Shown in pieces: positions 1 through 8,802 of a stretch of DNA of 64,000 nucleotides (the first letter of the stretch is position 1; each line of letters starts with the position of its first letter). This DNA is from Psychrobacillus vulpis. Lineage in GTDB: Bacteria > Bacillota > Bacilli > Bacillales_A > Planococcaceae. The position numbers and the translations under genes are program-made. The DNA lies in the NCBI RefSeq assembly GCF_006861825.1, contig NZ_VDGI01000010.1, positions 1-64,000 of the forward strand. The letters run 5' to 3'. The notes below the pieces were generated by a model. It worked only from the letters and a program-made list of their open reading frames with translations, had not been told where the DNA came from and ran no database searches.

Positions 1-28
1 TATCTAGGGTAAACTTTAATTGGGTCAT
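1..28 (-). CDS. IS256-family transposase, first nine codons only
   Basis: A start codon at 28-26 (minus strand) is preceded by a GAGGAGAG Shine-Dalgarno sequence and opens with MTQLKFTLD, the kind of N-terminus found on many Bacillales IS256-family transposases (MTQL-F-LD). The rest lies outside the window. The family call rests on this short peptide plus the inverted repeat upstream, so it is probable rather than certain. Confidence 0.55.
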
Positions 29-127
29 TATTAATCTCTCCTCATTGTTTATCGTCGTTGAAAACATTGTAACCAAGAGGGATTAATTTGACCCTTTTCC
101 TTTTTACACAATTATATGGACTTAATC
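1..127 (-). mobile_element. End of an IS256-family insertion sequence (cut by window edge)
   Basis: Read on the minus strand the end is GATTAAGTCCATATAATTGT followed by GTAAAAAG (positions 127 down to 100), which closely resembles the terminal inverted repeat I remember for IS256 (GATAAAGTCCGTATAATTGT...). About 70 bases inside it, a gene start with a strong ribosome binding site reads leftwards out of the window. Only the transposase-start end is visible, so the other inverted repeat and the target duplication cannot be checked. The element stops one base before the tandem repeat array that begins at 129. Confidence 0.65.
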
Positions 128-128
128 A

Positions 129-531
129 GTTCAAAAGGCGTAAGTGCAAATTGATTGCCTCTATGCGCAAGTTCAAGAACCGTATGCACAAATTCCGAGA
201 GCATGTGCAAACTCAGTTGCGTTATCCGCAAGTTCAAAAGGAGTAAGTGCAAATTAATCGCCTCTATATGCAAGTTCAGGAGCCGTATGCACAAATTCCG
301 AGTGCATCCGTAAACTCATTTGCTTTATCCGCAAGTTGAAAGGCGTAAGTGCAAATTGATTGCCTCTATGGGCAAGTTCAGGAGCCGTATGCGCAAATTC
401 CGATGGCATGCGAAAACTCATTTGCGTTATCCGCAAGTTCAAAAGGCGTAAGTGCAAATTGATTGCCTCTATGTGCAAGTTCATCTCCTCCAAGCGCAAA
501 TTCAGGAGCCTCATCGGCAAATTAGAGGCGC
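129..531. repeat. Nested tandem repeat, four units of about 103 bp made of 20-21 bp sub-repeats
   Basis: Four head-to-tail units start at 129, 232, 335 and 437 with lengths 103, 103, 102 and a divergent last unit. Each unit is built from five related sub-repeats of about 20-21 bases, each with a GCAAATT or GCAAGTT core. The unit length is not a multiple of three, and the open frames crossing it change frame from unit to unit and have no ribosome binding sites, so I treat it as non-coding. No gene is seen between 129 and 722. Confidence 0.85.
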
Positions 532-561
532 TGCACCCTTTCTATTATTCAAAAAGGAAAC

Positions 562-594
562 AAAAAAAGACACACTGTTTTTCAATGTGTCTTT
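562..594 (-). terminator. Rho-independent terminator of the M24 peptidase gene
   Basis: AAAGACACA and TGTGTCTTT pair around an 11-base loop; on the minus strand the stem is followed by a run of seven T. It lies about 130 bases beyond the stop codon of the leftward peptidase gene. Confidence 0.75.
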
Positions 595-722
595 CATTTG
601 TTGTACAATTTATTCGTTCTATTATTAGATTTAGAGATTTATTTCAAACAAAACACAACATCTCCATGACAGTTAGGAAACTGACTCCTCGCTTCTCGGG
701 GAAGACATTGGCGTTTGTTTTC

Positions 723-1814
723 TTATAATACGATTAACTCTTTAGGGAACTTCGTAAGTACTTCGACACCATCTGCTGTGACAACTACATCATCTTCAAT
801 TCGAACTCCTGTAATTTCAGGGTGGTATATTCCAGGCTCAATTGTAAATACCATGCCGGTTTCTAGTTTCATATCATTTACACCGGTGATTGATGGGAAT
901 TCATGAACAGAGATGCCAAGTCCGTGTCCTAAACGATGTGTAAAATATTCTCCATAACCAGCCTCAGTAATTACATCGCGAGCAGTTTTATCTAATTCCA
1001 TAGCTGTAATACCTGGTTTTACAGCGTTTACCGCAGCTTCTTCCGCACGGCGGACTGTTTCGTATATCTCACGCTTCTCGGCACTTGGTTCGCCAAAAGC
1101 TACTGTACGTGTGATGTCTGAGCAATAGCCGTTGTAAACAACGCCAAGGTCAAATAATACAAAGTCGCCTTTTTGGATTTTACGGTCCCCAGGGTTACCG
1201 TGTGGAGAGGCGGTTTTAGGTCCACTTAATACCATTGTATCGAATGCCATTTGTGAACCACCTTTATCTTTTACAGCTAGTTCAATTGCTGTTAATATTT
1301 CTAATTCCGTTTTACCTTCTGCAATTTCTTTGCATCCGACTTCAATTGCATAATCTGCAAGTTCTGCTGCTTTTCTCATATTTACTAATTCTTCTTCTGA
1401 TTTAATGACACGTAATTCATTAATTTTTTCATCCAGTCTTGAAATTTGAACAGAAGGTATTCTATCTAGAATCGCTTCTTGACGTTCAACTGTCAAATGG
1501 GCTTTTTCAATTGCTAATGTATTTATTGACCCAACTTTTTCTTGTATATTTTGGACTAAAATATCCCAAGCATTTTCTGTATCTTGATGACCAACAATAC
1601 CTCCCGTCCACCCAGTTGCTAATGCATCTGGAACTTCCATTTGTGGGCAAATAATGAATGGAGTTTTATCTTTAAAAATCGCAACACCGAGTAGTCGTTC
1701 ATGTGGATTGCTTCTGAATCCTGTGAAATAAAAAACATTATCTGGAGTTGTTATAAACGCTACATCAATATTGTTTGATTGTAAAAAACTTTGAATTTTT
1801 TCTACTTGTTTCAT
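723..1814 (-). CDS. M24-family Xaa-Pro peptidase (PapB/YkvY-like)
   Basis: Predicted cytosolic metallopeptidase of 363 residues that would remove residues from Xaa-Pro peptides. The N-terminal third is the creatinase-type domain and the C-terminal two thirds the pita-bread fold. The five metal ligands of the family are all present: D222 (in FDLG), D233 (in SDITRT), H297 (in GHGLG), E326 (in EPGIY) and E340. Length matches B. subtilis YkvY. AAAAGAGGTG precedes the ATG. The gene is divergent from the ytkL homologue, and a terminator lies downstream. Dipeptidase versus aminopeptidase activity cannot be told from sequence. Confidence 0.88.
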   Translation of the reverse strand: MKQVEKIQSFLQSNNIDVAFITTPDNVFYFTGFRSNPHERLLGVAIFKDKTPFIICPQMEVPDALATGWTGGIVGHQDTENAWDILVQNIQEKVGSINTLAIEKAHLTVERQEAILDRIPSVQISRLDEKINELRVIKSEEELVNMRKAAELADYAIEVGCKEIAEGKTELEILTAIELAVKDKGGSQMAFDTMVLSGPKTASPHGNPGDRKIQKGDFVLFDLGVVYNGYCSDITRTVAFGEPSAEKREIYETVRRAEEAAVNAVKPGITAMELDKTARDVITEAGYGEYFTHRLGHGLGISVHEFPSITGVNDMKLETGMVFTIEPGIYHPEITGVRIEDDVVVTADGVEVLTKFPKELIVL

Positions 1815-1927
1815 CTAGGCACCTCTTTTAAATTTTATATGTTAAGAATATCAGAATAAAGGATTTCTAGCATCTATGTTGAATGAGAATAAGAGAATAA
1901 ATATGTATTAAAAGGAGAGAGTAGACG

Positions 1928-2608
1928 ATGAAAATCAGTTACCACGGACATTCAGTTGTAAAAATTAAAACAAGTACACATACAATTTTAATTGATCCAT
2001 TTATAACGGGGAATAGTTTAACCGATTTAAAAGTCTCTGATGAAAAACCAGATGCAATTTTGTTGACTCATGGACATAACGACCATGTTGGCGACACTCT
2101 TGAAATTGCTAAGCAATGCAATGCACTAGTAGTTGCAACATTCGAGCTAGCTGAATACTTAGAGACATTAGGTGTTAAAACACATGCAATGGGGATAGGT
2201 GGTTCATATACTTTTGATTTCGGCCAAGTAAAATATACGCAAGCTTTTCATAGTTCTTCATTTACAACTACAGAAAATGAAACTATTTATACTGGAACGC
2301 CAGGAGGAATATTATTTACTGCTGAAGGAGAAACGGTTTATCATGCTGGAGACACAGCACTTTTTGGCGATATGCAGTTAATAGGTAAGAGAAATAATAT
2401 TGATATTGCCTTTTTACCAATTGGGGATAATTTCACAATGGGGCCAGAAGATGCGGCATATGCAACTGAACTTTTAAATCCTAAAATTGTAGTGCCGATT
2501 CACTATAATACATTTCCTCCAATTAAACAGGATCCAACAAAATTTGAGGAATTAGTAAAAAATTCAGAAGTTCAACTACTAAACGCAGGGGATTTTGTAC
2601 AAGTGTAA
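1928..2608 (+). CDS. ytkL: Metallo-beta-lactamase-fold hydrolase, UPF0173 (YtkL)
   Basis: A 226-residue protein of the UPF0173 metal-dependent hydrolase family; substrate unknown. The HxHxDH zinc motif is intact at H48, H50, D52 and H53 (THGHNDH), with later ligands in [10 protein letters not shown] and PIHYNTF. AAGGAGAGAG lies 6-8 bases before the ATG. It is the first of several genes (ytkL, ytoI, ytpI, nrnA, dnaE) whose order is the same in B. subtilis, which supports the orthology. Confidence 0.88.
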   Translation: MKISYHGHSVVKIKTSTHTILIDPFITGNSLTDLKVSDEKPDAILLTHGHNDHVGDTLEIAKQCNALVVATFELAEYLETLGVKTHAMGIGGSYTFDFGQVKYTQAFHSSSFTTTENETIYTGTPGGILFTAEGETVYHAGDTALFGDMQLIGKRNNIDIAFLPIGDNFTMGPEDAAYATELLNPKIVVPIHYNTFPPIKQDPTKFEELVKNSEVQLLNAGDFVQV

Positions 2609-2672
2609 CGATGCTGGAAAAAATGCGAAATGTGGTACAATAGACGAATAACAATCGTTTGGATGTGACTAC

Positions 2673-3980
2673 ATGACAACAAAACACGAGCAAATTTTAG
2701 CATATATAGAAAAACTACCTGTAGGGGATAAAATATCGGTAAGACAAATTGCGAAAGATTTATCTGTTAGTGAAGGAACTGCATATCGTGCCATAAAAGA
2801 AGCAGAGACAAGAAGGCTTGTTAGTACAATTGAACGAGTTGGGACTATTCGGATCGAATTAAAGAAAAAAGAACATTTCGAACGACTTACTTTTGCGGAA
2901 GTTGTAAATATAGTAGATGGGCAAGTTCTGGGAGGAAAAGCAGGCCTTTATAAAACATTAAATAAGTTTGTCATTGGTGCAATGCAAGTAGAAGATATGA
3001 TGCGTTATGTTGAGCCTAGCAATTTACTTATCGTTGGAAACCGTTTTAGAGTACATGAACATGCTTTACGAGCAGGTGCAGCGGTACTTGTGACAGGTGG
3101 TTTTGATGTTTCAGAAAAAATTAAAAAAATAGCAGATGATTTGGAGTTACCTGTCATTTCCACGAGCTACGATACTTTTACAGTCGCTACGATGATTAAT
3201 CGAGCAATCGACGATCAACTTATCAAAAAAGATGTACTTCTTATTGAAGATATATATATTCCCCTTAAAGATACTACGTTTTTACGTACTCATGATTATG
3301 TGAAGCATTATCGAGAATTGAATGAGTTAACGACGCACGGAGGATTTCCGGTTGTTGATCAGGCAAATAGATTGGTTGGCATAGTGACAGCTAGAGATGT
3401 GATAAGTAGAGATAGTATCGAATTGATAGAAAAAGTGATGACGAAACATCCTATTTCCATTACCTTGAAAACAAGTGTAGCATCAGCAAGTCATCGAATG
3501 ATTTGGGAAGGAATCGATTTGATGCCTGTTGTTGGGGACAACAATCATTTAGAAGGTGTAATAAGTAGACAAGATGTCTTGAAAGCTTTGCAAGCGGCAT
3601 CTAGACAGCCACAAAATGGTGAAACAATTGATGATATTGTAAAACAGCAAATAAAATCAGTGTCGACAGAGGATTTTATTTTTGAATTTGTTGTGACACC
3701 GCAAATGACAGATCACTATGGTGCAATGTCCTATGGCGCTTTTTCCATACTACTAACAGAGACAGGATCACAAACATTAAAAATTCGAAAACGTGGAGAA
3801 AGTGTTGTAGAAAATATGACTATTTATTTTTCGAAACCAATACAATTAGAAAGTATTCTTCGCGTGCACACTAGAGTGTTAGAAATGAGTAGAAAAGTAG
3901 CGAAAATGGATTTAGAAGTATTCAATGAAAAACAACTTGTAGGTAAAGCAATGATAACGTATCAGTTGTTAGAACGATAA
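2673..3980 (+). CDS. ytoI: HTH-DRTGG-CBS-CBS-hotdog regulatory protein (YtoI)
   Basis: 435-residue cytosolic protein with four modules. Residues 1-65 form a winged helix with a DeoR/GntR-like helix-turn-helix (VRQIAKDLSVSEGTAYRAI). About 70-180 is a DRTGG domain. About 190-310 holds two CBS domains likely to bind adenine nucleotides. About 325-435 is a thioesterase-like hotdog domain. The arrangement is that of B. subtilis YtoI, whose function is not established. The Shine-Dalgarno is weak (GGATG). The stop codon is followed at once by a hairpin shared with the convergent ytpI gene. Confidence 0.88.
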   Translation: MTTKHEQILAYIEKLPVGDKISVRQIAKDLSVSEGTAYRAIKEAETRRLVSTIERVGTIRIELKKKEHFERLTFAEVVNIVDGQVLGGKAGLYKTLNKFVIGAMQVEDMMRYVEPSNLLIVGNRFRVHEHALRAGAAVLVTGGFDVSEKIKKIADDLELPVISTSYDTFTVATMINRAIDDQLIKKDVLLIEDIYIPLKDTTFLRTHDYVKHYRELNELTTHGGFPVVDQANRLVGIVTARDVISRDSIELIEKVMTKHPISITLKTSVASASHRMIWEGIDLMPVVGDNNHLEGVISRQDVLKALQAASRQPQNGETIDDIVKQQIKSVSTEDFIFEFVVTPQMTDHYGAMSYGAFSILLTETGSQTLKIRKRGESVVENMTIYFSKPIQLESILRVHTRVLEMSRKVAKMDLEVFNEKQLVGKAMITYQLLER

Positions 3981-3982
3981 AA

Positions 3983-4013
3983 AAATGATGCAGCTCTCTT
4001 AGCTGCATCATTT
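3983..4013. terminator. Bidirectional terminator between ytoI and ytpI
   Basis: AAATGATGCAGCT pairs perfectly with AGCTGCATCATTT around a five-base loop. It begins three bases after the ytoI stop and includes the last codons of the convergent ytpI gene, so it can serve both. Confidence 0.85.
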
Positions 4014-4316
4014 ATTTAAACTAAGTTCCTCTTCCACGAACTTTCCGTAGTGCTTGGATGCTTTAAAATTGTGAAACATAAAATAGCCTCCAAGAAAGAT
4101 AAATAATCCTGAAATGACATAAGTAACGGATGAAGGAAAAACTAGTAAATAATTAAATCCAAAAAACAATAAGAATGCTCCTAAACAAATAGAGGCTTTC
4201 GCAGAAAACCACTTTTTTCGTATAGGTAAATTAGTTCGAAACTGTTTCGTTTTGAAATAAAAATACCACACAAATGAAACAATAATTGCAAATACTAATA
4301 TTCCATTAAGTATCAT
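4008..4316 (-). CDS. ytpI: Small membrane protein YtpI
   Basis: 102 residues with three hydrophobic segments (about residues 3-19, 43-62 and 67-83), separated by a basic loop, which suggests a three-span membrane protein. Position between ytoI and nrnA and length match B. subtilis YtpI. No function is known. Its 3' end lies inside the shared terminator with ytoI. Confidence 0.8.
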   Translation of the reverse strand: MILNGILVFAIIVSFVWYFYFKTKQFRTNLPIRKKWFSAKASICLGAFLLFFGFNYLLVFPSSVTYVISGLFIFLGGYFMFHNFKASKHYGKFVEEELSLNK

Positions 4317-4410
4317 TATGAACCTCCAATAAAAAGATAAGCTTCCATCATTGTAAAGGGAAAATGGTTAAAATGCGAATAGTAAACTTGATTAAGCGAG
4401 GGAATATGAC

Positions 4411-5346
4411 ATGAAAAGACAAATCATTGACACAATCGAAGGATATGACACAATTATTATACATCGGCATGTAAGGCCAGACCCTGATGCATATGGCTCT
4501 CAAATAGGGTTGAAAGAGCTTATCTCGTTAAACTATCCAAATAAAAAAGTATTAGCTACTGGAAATCATGACAGTACATTAGACTTTTTAGCACAGCCAG
4601 AAAATGTTACGGATGAGGACTTTCAAGATGCTTTAATTATTGTTACAGATACAGCAAATACAGAAAGAATAGATGATGATCGATATAAACTTGGTAAGTA
4701 TGTTATTAAAATTGATCATCATCCAAATGATGATACATATGGAGACTTACTTTGGGTTGATACGAATGCAAGTTCAGTGAGCGAAATGATTTGTGAACTT
4801 TTTGAAGAAGCGAAAGCTTATAAAGGCTGGAAGATGGACAAGGTTGTTGCAAGGTTACTTTTTGCTGGAATTGTAGGAGACACAGGAAGATTCATGTTTC
4901 AGAGTACTACTTTGCAAACAATGAAGTATGCTGGTGATCTACTTTCATATGAATTTAACCGTACAGACCTTTTTAATGGTATGTATGAGATGGATAGAAA
5001 TCTACTTCACTTAAAGGGTTATGTGTATGAAAACTTTGAGATGGATGAAAACGGAATTGGATTTGTTAAACTGACAAAAGAGATTTTACAAAAATATAAT
5101 GTAGCAGAGTCCGAAGCCTCATTATTAGTAGGTTCTTTAGCAGAAGTAAAAGGAATGAAAAGTTGGGTATTCTTTATTGAAGATATAAAAGAAATCCGTG
5201 TACGCCTACGTTCTAAAGGTCCAGTTATCAATACCATTGCAAAAAAATATGGTGGTGGAGGTCATCCACTTGCTTCTGGAGCTTCTGTAAAGACATGGGA
5301 GGAAGCAGATCAAGTTATCGAGGACTTAAAAAAAGCTGTAAATTGA
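4411..5346 (+). CDS. nrnA: Bifunctional oligoribonuclease / pAp phosphatase NrnA
   Basis: DHH/DHHA1 phosphoesterase of 311 residues that degrades nano-RNAs and dephosphorylates 3'-phosphoadenosine 5'-phosphate in the family. The catalytic motifs are complete: HRHVRPDPDAYGS (residues 18-30), TDTAN with D80, the DHH triad at 102-104 and GDTGR with D157. The C-terminal DHHA1 motif is GGGGHPLASGA. A GAGGGAA ribosome binding site precedes the ATG. The stop codon is followed after ten bases by the dnaE start, so the two genes are probably co-transcribed. Confidence 0.93.
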   Translation: MKRQIIDTIEGYDTIIIHRHVRPDPDAYGSQIGLKELISLNYPNKKVLATGNHDSTLDFLAQPENVTDEDFQDALIIVTDTANTERIDDDRYKLGKYVIKIDHHPNDDTYGDLLWVDTNASSVSEMICELFEEAKAYKGWKMDKVVARLLFAGIVGDTGRFMFQSTTLQTMKYAGDLLSYEFNRTDLFNGMYEMDRNLLHLKGYVYENFEMDENGIGFVKLTKEILQKYNVAESEASLLVGSLAEVKGMKSWVFFIEDIKEIRVRLRSKGPVINTIAKKYGGGGHPLASGASVKTWEEADQVIEDLKKAVN

Positions 5347-5356
5347 GGTGTTTTAT

Positions 5357-8300
5357 ATGGAAACAGTATATCCACAAATTGTGACATCAGCGGATATGCT
5401 GAAAAGTACAATTCAATTGGAGCAACTCATCCAAAAATTGAAAAAGAATAACGCGAAGGCAGCCGCTATTACAAACAGTAAATTGTATGGTATGTTGCCT
5501 TTTTGGCATGAATTAAAAAAACAAAAAATTCATCCGGTAATTGGATTATCGATTCGAGTACAGTTGGACACCCAGTCATGTTCGATCATCATTTACGCTA
5601 AGAATAATGATGGATATGAAAATTTATTAAAAATTTCTAGTAGTTTGGAAACAAGAGAACTTTCCGAATTACCAAAAAAGTGGCTTCAAGCGTACAAAAA
5701 AGGTTTAATTGCACTTTATAAATGCGATCAACACTTTTCACAAGAAGGAATCGTAGAGCTTAATGAAATATTTGGAGTATCTAACCTGTATGTTGGAATA
5801 GAACGTCCCAATGGAATAAAACAAGAAATGGAAAAGACAGTAATACCGTTTGTAGAACAATTATCGATTCCTATCACTGCGTTTCATATGAGTAGATATA
5901 TTGAAAAAGAAGATGCGTTTGCGTTTGAAGTGTTACATGCAATGGAGCAATCAGTAAAAATGTCCGATGCAAATCGTTTAAAGCCTTCAAATGATTCCTA
6001 CCATCTTCTTACTAATGAAGAGTGGGTAAATTGGTTTTCAGATGCTCCTCATTGGCTCAAAAATACGGAAGTAATGTTAAACAGTTGTCATGTATCATTT
6101 GAAAAAACAACACATTATATGCCAAAGTTTCCTTTGCCACCATCGATATCTGCGAAAGATTATTTGCATAAACTTTGCGAAGATGGATTGAAATTACGTG
6201 TGAATAATATAACTCCATCATATATAGAACGACTAAATTATGAACTTCAAATAATTAGTAAAATGCAATATGAGGACTACTTCTTAATCGTCCAAGATTT
6301 TATGAAGTTTGCAAAACAAGCAGAAATATTAACTGGTCCTGGTCGAGGTTCTTCTGCAAGTTCTCTCGTTGCTTATTCCCTTTTTATTACGAATGTAGAT
6401 CCACTAAAATATGGTCTCCTGTTCGAGAGATTTTTAAATCCCGAGCGAATTACTTTGCCGGATATTGATATCGACTTTGCTGATTCAAAAAGAATGGAAG
6501 TAATACAATATGTTGCTGAAAAGTATGGGAAGCAGTATGTATCTCAAATTATTACCTTTGGAACATTATCGGCAAAAGCAGTTGCAAGAGAAGTGGCTAG
6601 AGTATTTGGATTTGAGTCATCTACTTTAGAAGCTATTTCTTCCTTTATTCCATCAAAACCTGGAATTTCATTAAAAGAAGCGTATGATCAATCTCAAAAA
6701 CTTCGTGAGTTCGTACAAACTGAAGAAATTCGAAAAAAATGGTTTCAAGTTGCATTAGCTCTAGAAGGATTACCAAGAAATGCATCTACTCATGCTGCAG
6801 GTATAGTACTTTCTCCAGTTCCACTTGTCGATGTAGTACCAATACAGAATGGTCATGATGACATTTTTTTAACCCAATGGCCAATGAACGAAGTGGAGCA
6901 AATCGGTTTATTAAAAATGGATTTCCTCGGGTTAAGAAATTTAACAATTATTGAGCGGATCTTAAATCTAATTAACTATAATAGATCCTCCAAATTATTG
7001 TTAGAGGATATTCCATTAATTGATGAACAAACTTTAATCCTTTTACAAAATGGAGATACAACAGGTGTTTTTCAATTAGAATCACCTGGTATGCGGAATG
7101 CTTTAAAACAAATAAAACCAACAAAATTTGAAGACATAGTAGCAGTAAATGCACTTTATAGACCTGGTCCGATGGAGAGTATCCCGCTTTATGCTAAACG
7201 GAAGCTGGGGCAGCAAGCTGTTATATATGAACACCCTGTATTAGAACCAATTTTGAATGAAACATACGGCATTATTGTATACCAAGAACAAATCATGCAA
7301 ATTGCTTCCCAAATGGCAGGCTTTACTTTTGGAGAAGCGGATTTACTTCGAAGAGCTGTAAGTAAAAAAAATCGAGACATTTTGCAGAAAGAACGTACTC
7401 ATTTTGTTCAAAAGGCAATACATCTAGGGCATACAGAAGAAGCTGCTTCATCTGTGTATGATTTAATCGTTCGATTTGCAGATTACGGATTTCCGAAGAG
7501 TCATGCTGTAGCATACAGTATAATTTCTTATCAAATGGCTTATTTGAAAGCCCATTTCCCTGTCCCGTTTTACTGTGCACTATTAAGTACTACAGCAGGA
7601 AATCAGGAAAAGCTGAATCATCTATTAATCGAAATGAAACAAAAAGGTATAACTGTACTACCGCCATCTATTCATAAGAGCAATATTTATTTTTCAGTTG
7701 AAAACGGAAGTGTACGTTTTGGATTGCAAGCGATTAAAGGAGTTACCCATTCGTTTACACAAAAATTGGTGGAATTAAGAAAGAAACAATCTGGAAAATG
7801 GAATGATATTTTCGATTTAGCTTCCGATTTAACAGCGATTCATTTTACTAGAAAAAATATTGAGCCTCTTATTAAAGCTGGAGCTTTAGATGATTTTAAA
7901 GAAGAACGATCAACTTTACTGGCGACATTAGACCCAGCAGTAAAATATGCAAAGCTTGTAAGTCCAACGGAGGACAGTGATTTGTTTGAAGGGGATAATA
8001 TTCATTTTGGAAAATCAAAATATATAAAAATGGATCCATTTCCATTAATGACAAAACTACAATTTGAAAAAGAAGTTTTAGGTCAATACTTCTCAGAGCA
8101 TCCAACTGTATCTATGAAAAAAAGTATGGGAGAAAAAATAGAAAACATTTGGGACGTGCAACAATCGATTAAAGAATGGAAAGTTAAAGTAGTTGGTCTT
8201 ATTCAAGAAGTAAAAAAAATTCGGACCAAAAAGGGAGAATCGATGGCTTTTCTAACTATTCAAGATGAGACCGGAAGTATTTCCGTAACTTTATTTCCAG

Positions 8301-8416
8301 AAGAATATGCAAAATTTAATTCATTATTAGAGGAATTGTCAATCGTTGTCGTAGAAGGTAAATCGGAGCGCCGAAATGGACGTACTCAAATATTAGGGAA
8401 ATTAGTATTGAGATAA
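5357..8416 (+). CDS. dnaE: DNA polymerase III alpha subunit DnaE, with degenerate PHP domain
   Basis: Replicative C-family polymerase, 1019 residues from the ATG at 5357. An upstream in-frame GTG at 5348 is part of the GAGGTG Shine-Dalgarno sequence, so I place the start at 5357. The catalytic region is intact: PDIDIDF at 368-374 and the third aspartate D522 in KMDFLGL. A C-terminal OB fold (about 930-1010) ends the protein. B. subtilis DnaE, as I recall it, is about 1115 residues and continues about 85 residues beyond the OB fold; that tail is missing here. The N-terminal PHP domain has lost its HxH metal motif. Confidence 0.93.
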   Translation: METVYPQIVTSADMLKSTIQLEQLIQKLKKNNAKAAAITNSKLYGMLPFWHELKKQKIHPVIGLSIRVQLDTQSCSIIIYAKNNDGYENLLKISSSLETRELSELPKKWLQAYKKGLIALYKCDQHFSQEGIVELNEIFGVSNLYVGIERPNGIKQEMEKTVIPFVEQLSIPITAFHMSRYIEKEDAFAFEVLHAMEQSVKMSDANRLKPSNDSYHLLTNEEWVNWFSDAPHWLKNTEVMLNSCHVSFEKTTHYMPKFPLPPSISAKDYLHKLCEDGLKLRVNNITPSYIERLNYELQIISKMQYEDYFLIVQDFMKFAKQAEILTGPGRGSSASSLVAYSLFITNVDPLKYGLLFERFLNPERITLPDIDIDFADSKRMEVIQYVAEKYGKQYVSQIITFGTLSAKAVAREVARVFGFESSTLEAISSFIPSKPGISLKEAYDQSQKLREFVQTEEIRKKWFQVALALEGLPRNASTHAAGIVLSPVPLVDVVPIQNGHDDIFLTQWPMNEVEQIGLLKMDFLGLRNLTIIERILNLINYNRSSKLLLEDIPLIDEQTLILLQNGDTTGVFQLESPGMRNALKQIKPTKFEDIVAVNALYRPGPMESIPLYAKRKLGQQAVIYEHPVLEPILNETYGIIVYQEQIMQIASQMAGFTFGEADLLRRAVSKKNRDILQKERTHFVQKAIHLGHTEEAASSVYDLIVRFADYGFPKSHAVAYSIISYQMAYLKAHFPVPFYCALLSTTAGNQEKLNHLLIEMKQKGITVLPPSIHKSNIYFSVENGSVRFGLQAIKGVTHSFTQKLVELRKKQSGKWNDIFDLASDLTAIHFTRKNIEPLIKAGALDDFKEERSTLLATLDPAVKYAKLVSPTEDSDLFEGDNIHFGKSKYIKMDPFPLMTKLQFEKEVLGQYFSEHPTVSMKKSMGEKIENIWDVQQSIKEWKVKVVGLIQEVKKIRTKKGESMAFLTIQDETGSISVTLFPEEYAKFNSLLEELSIVVVEGKSERRNGRTQILGKLVLR

Positions 8417-8452
8417 ACTGTACATTTATCGTGCAGTTTCAGATTGAAAACA

Positions 8453-8494
8453 AAAGGCAGTTGGAATGAGCTTAATCCCAACTGCCTTTAAAAT
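8453..8494 (+). terminator. Terminator downstream of dnaE
   Basis: AAAGGCAGTTGG pairs perfectly with CCAACTGCCTTT around a 13-base loop and is followed by AAAATTTTT. A weaker hairpin (8416-8439, AACTGTAC/GTGCAGTT) precedes it and is repeated at 11393-11416. Confidence 0.8.
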
Positions 8495-8605
8495 TTTTCT
8501 TAATTTTGTTCAATAAATCTCTAGCATTAACGAGAAGCTGATGTGGCTTTTAAAATAAAGTTTGATCAAAAATACCACGAAAACCCAGATTTTACGATAA
8601 ATAAA

Positions 8606-8646
8606 AAGAATCCATTTTGAAAAAAGATTGATCAAAATGGATTCTT
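8606..8646 (-). terminator. Minus-strand terminator with no gene in front of it
   Basis: AAGAATCCATTTT pairs with AAAATGGATTCTT; only on the minus strand is the stem followed by TTTTTATTT. No reading frame leads into it from the right, only the promoter-like site at 8736-8768. Confidence 0.55.
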
Positions 8647-8735
8647 ACCCAGCAGATTTAAGTTTAGTTTTTATAAAAAAGTTTTAATCACTTTCGAGGT
8701 GCCTAAAGATTATTTTCGACTTGGCTAAAAATGAT

Positions 8736-8768
8736 ATAGTGACTCCTATTACGTAGCGTGAGGGTCAA
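8736..8768 (-). promoter_or_regulatory. MerR-type operator/promoter remnant
   Basis: On the minus strand TTGACC is followed by CTCACGCTACGTAATAGGA, which resembles the dyad ACCCTCACGTTACGTGAGGGT seen at MerR-family promoters; the second half is degenerate and no good -10 box is seen at 19-20 bases. No MerR gene is present. The 8500-8802 stretch holds only this site and the hairpin at 8606-8646. Confidence 0.35.
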
Positions 8769-8802
8769 GCATTTATCTTTTTTTGAAAACGGTGCAACTT
8801 TC

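Noticed and set aside
129-531. Possible CRISPR array in the left-hand repeats
   Set aside because: The repeats are contiguous, about 103 bp, with internal 20-bp sub-repeats that vary; there are no unique spacers and no cas genes.
254-728. Open frames across the tandem repeat on both strands
   Set aside because: They lack ribosome binding sites, their peptides are just the translated repeat, and the unit length breaks frame between units.
5348-5356. Upstream GTG start for dnaE
   Set aside because: The GTG is part of the GAGGTG ribosome binding site for the ATG at 5357.
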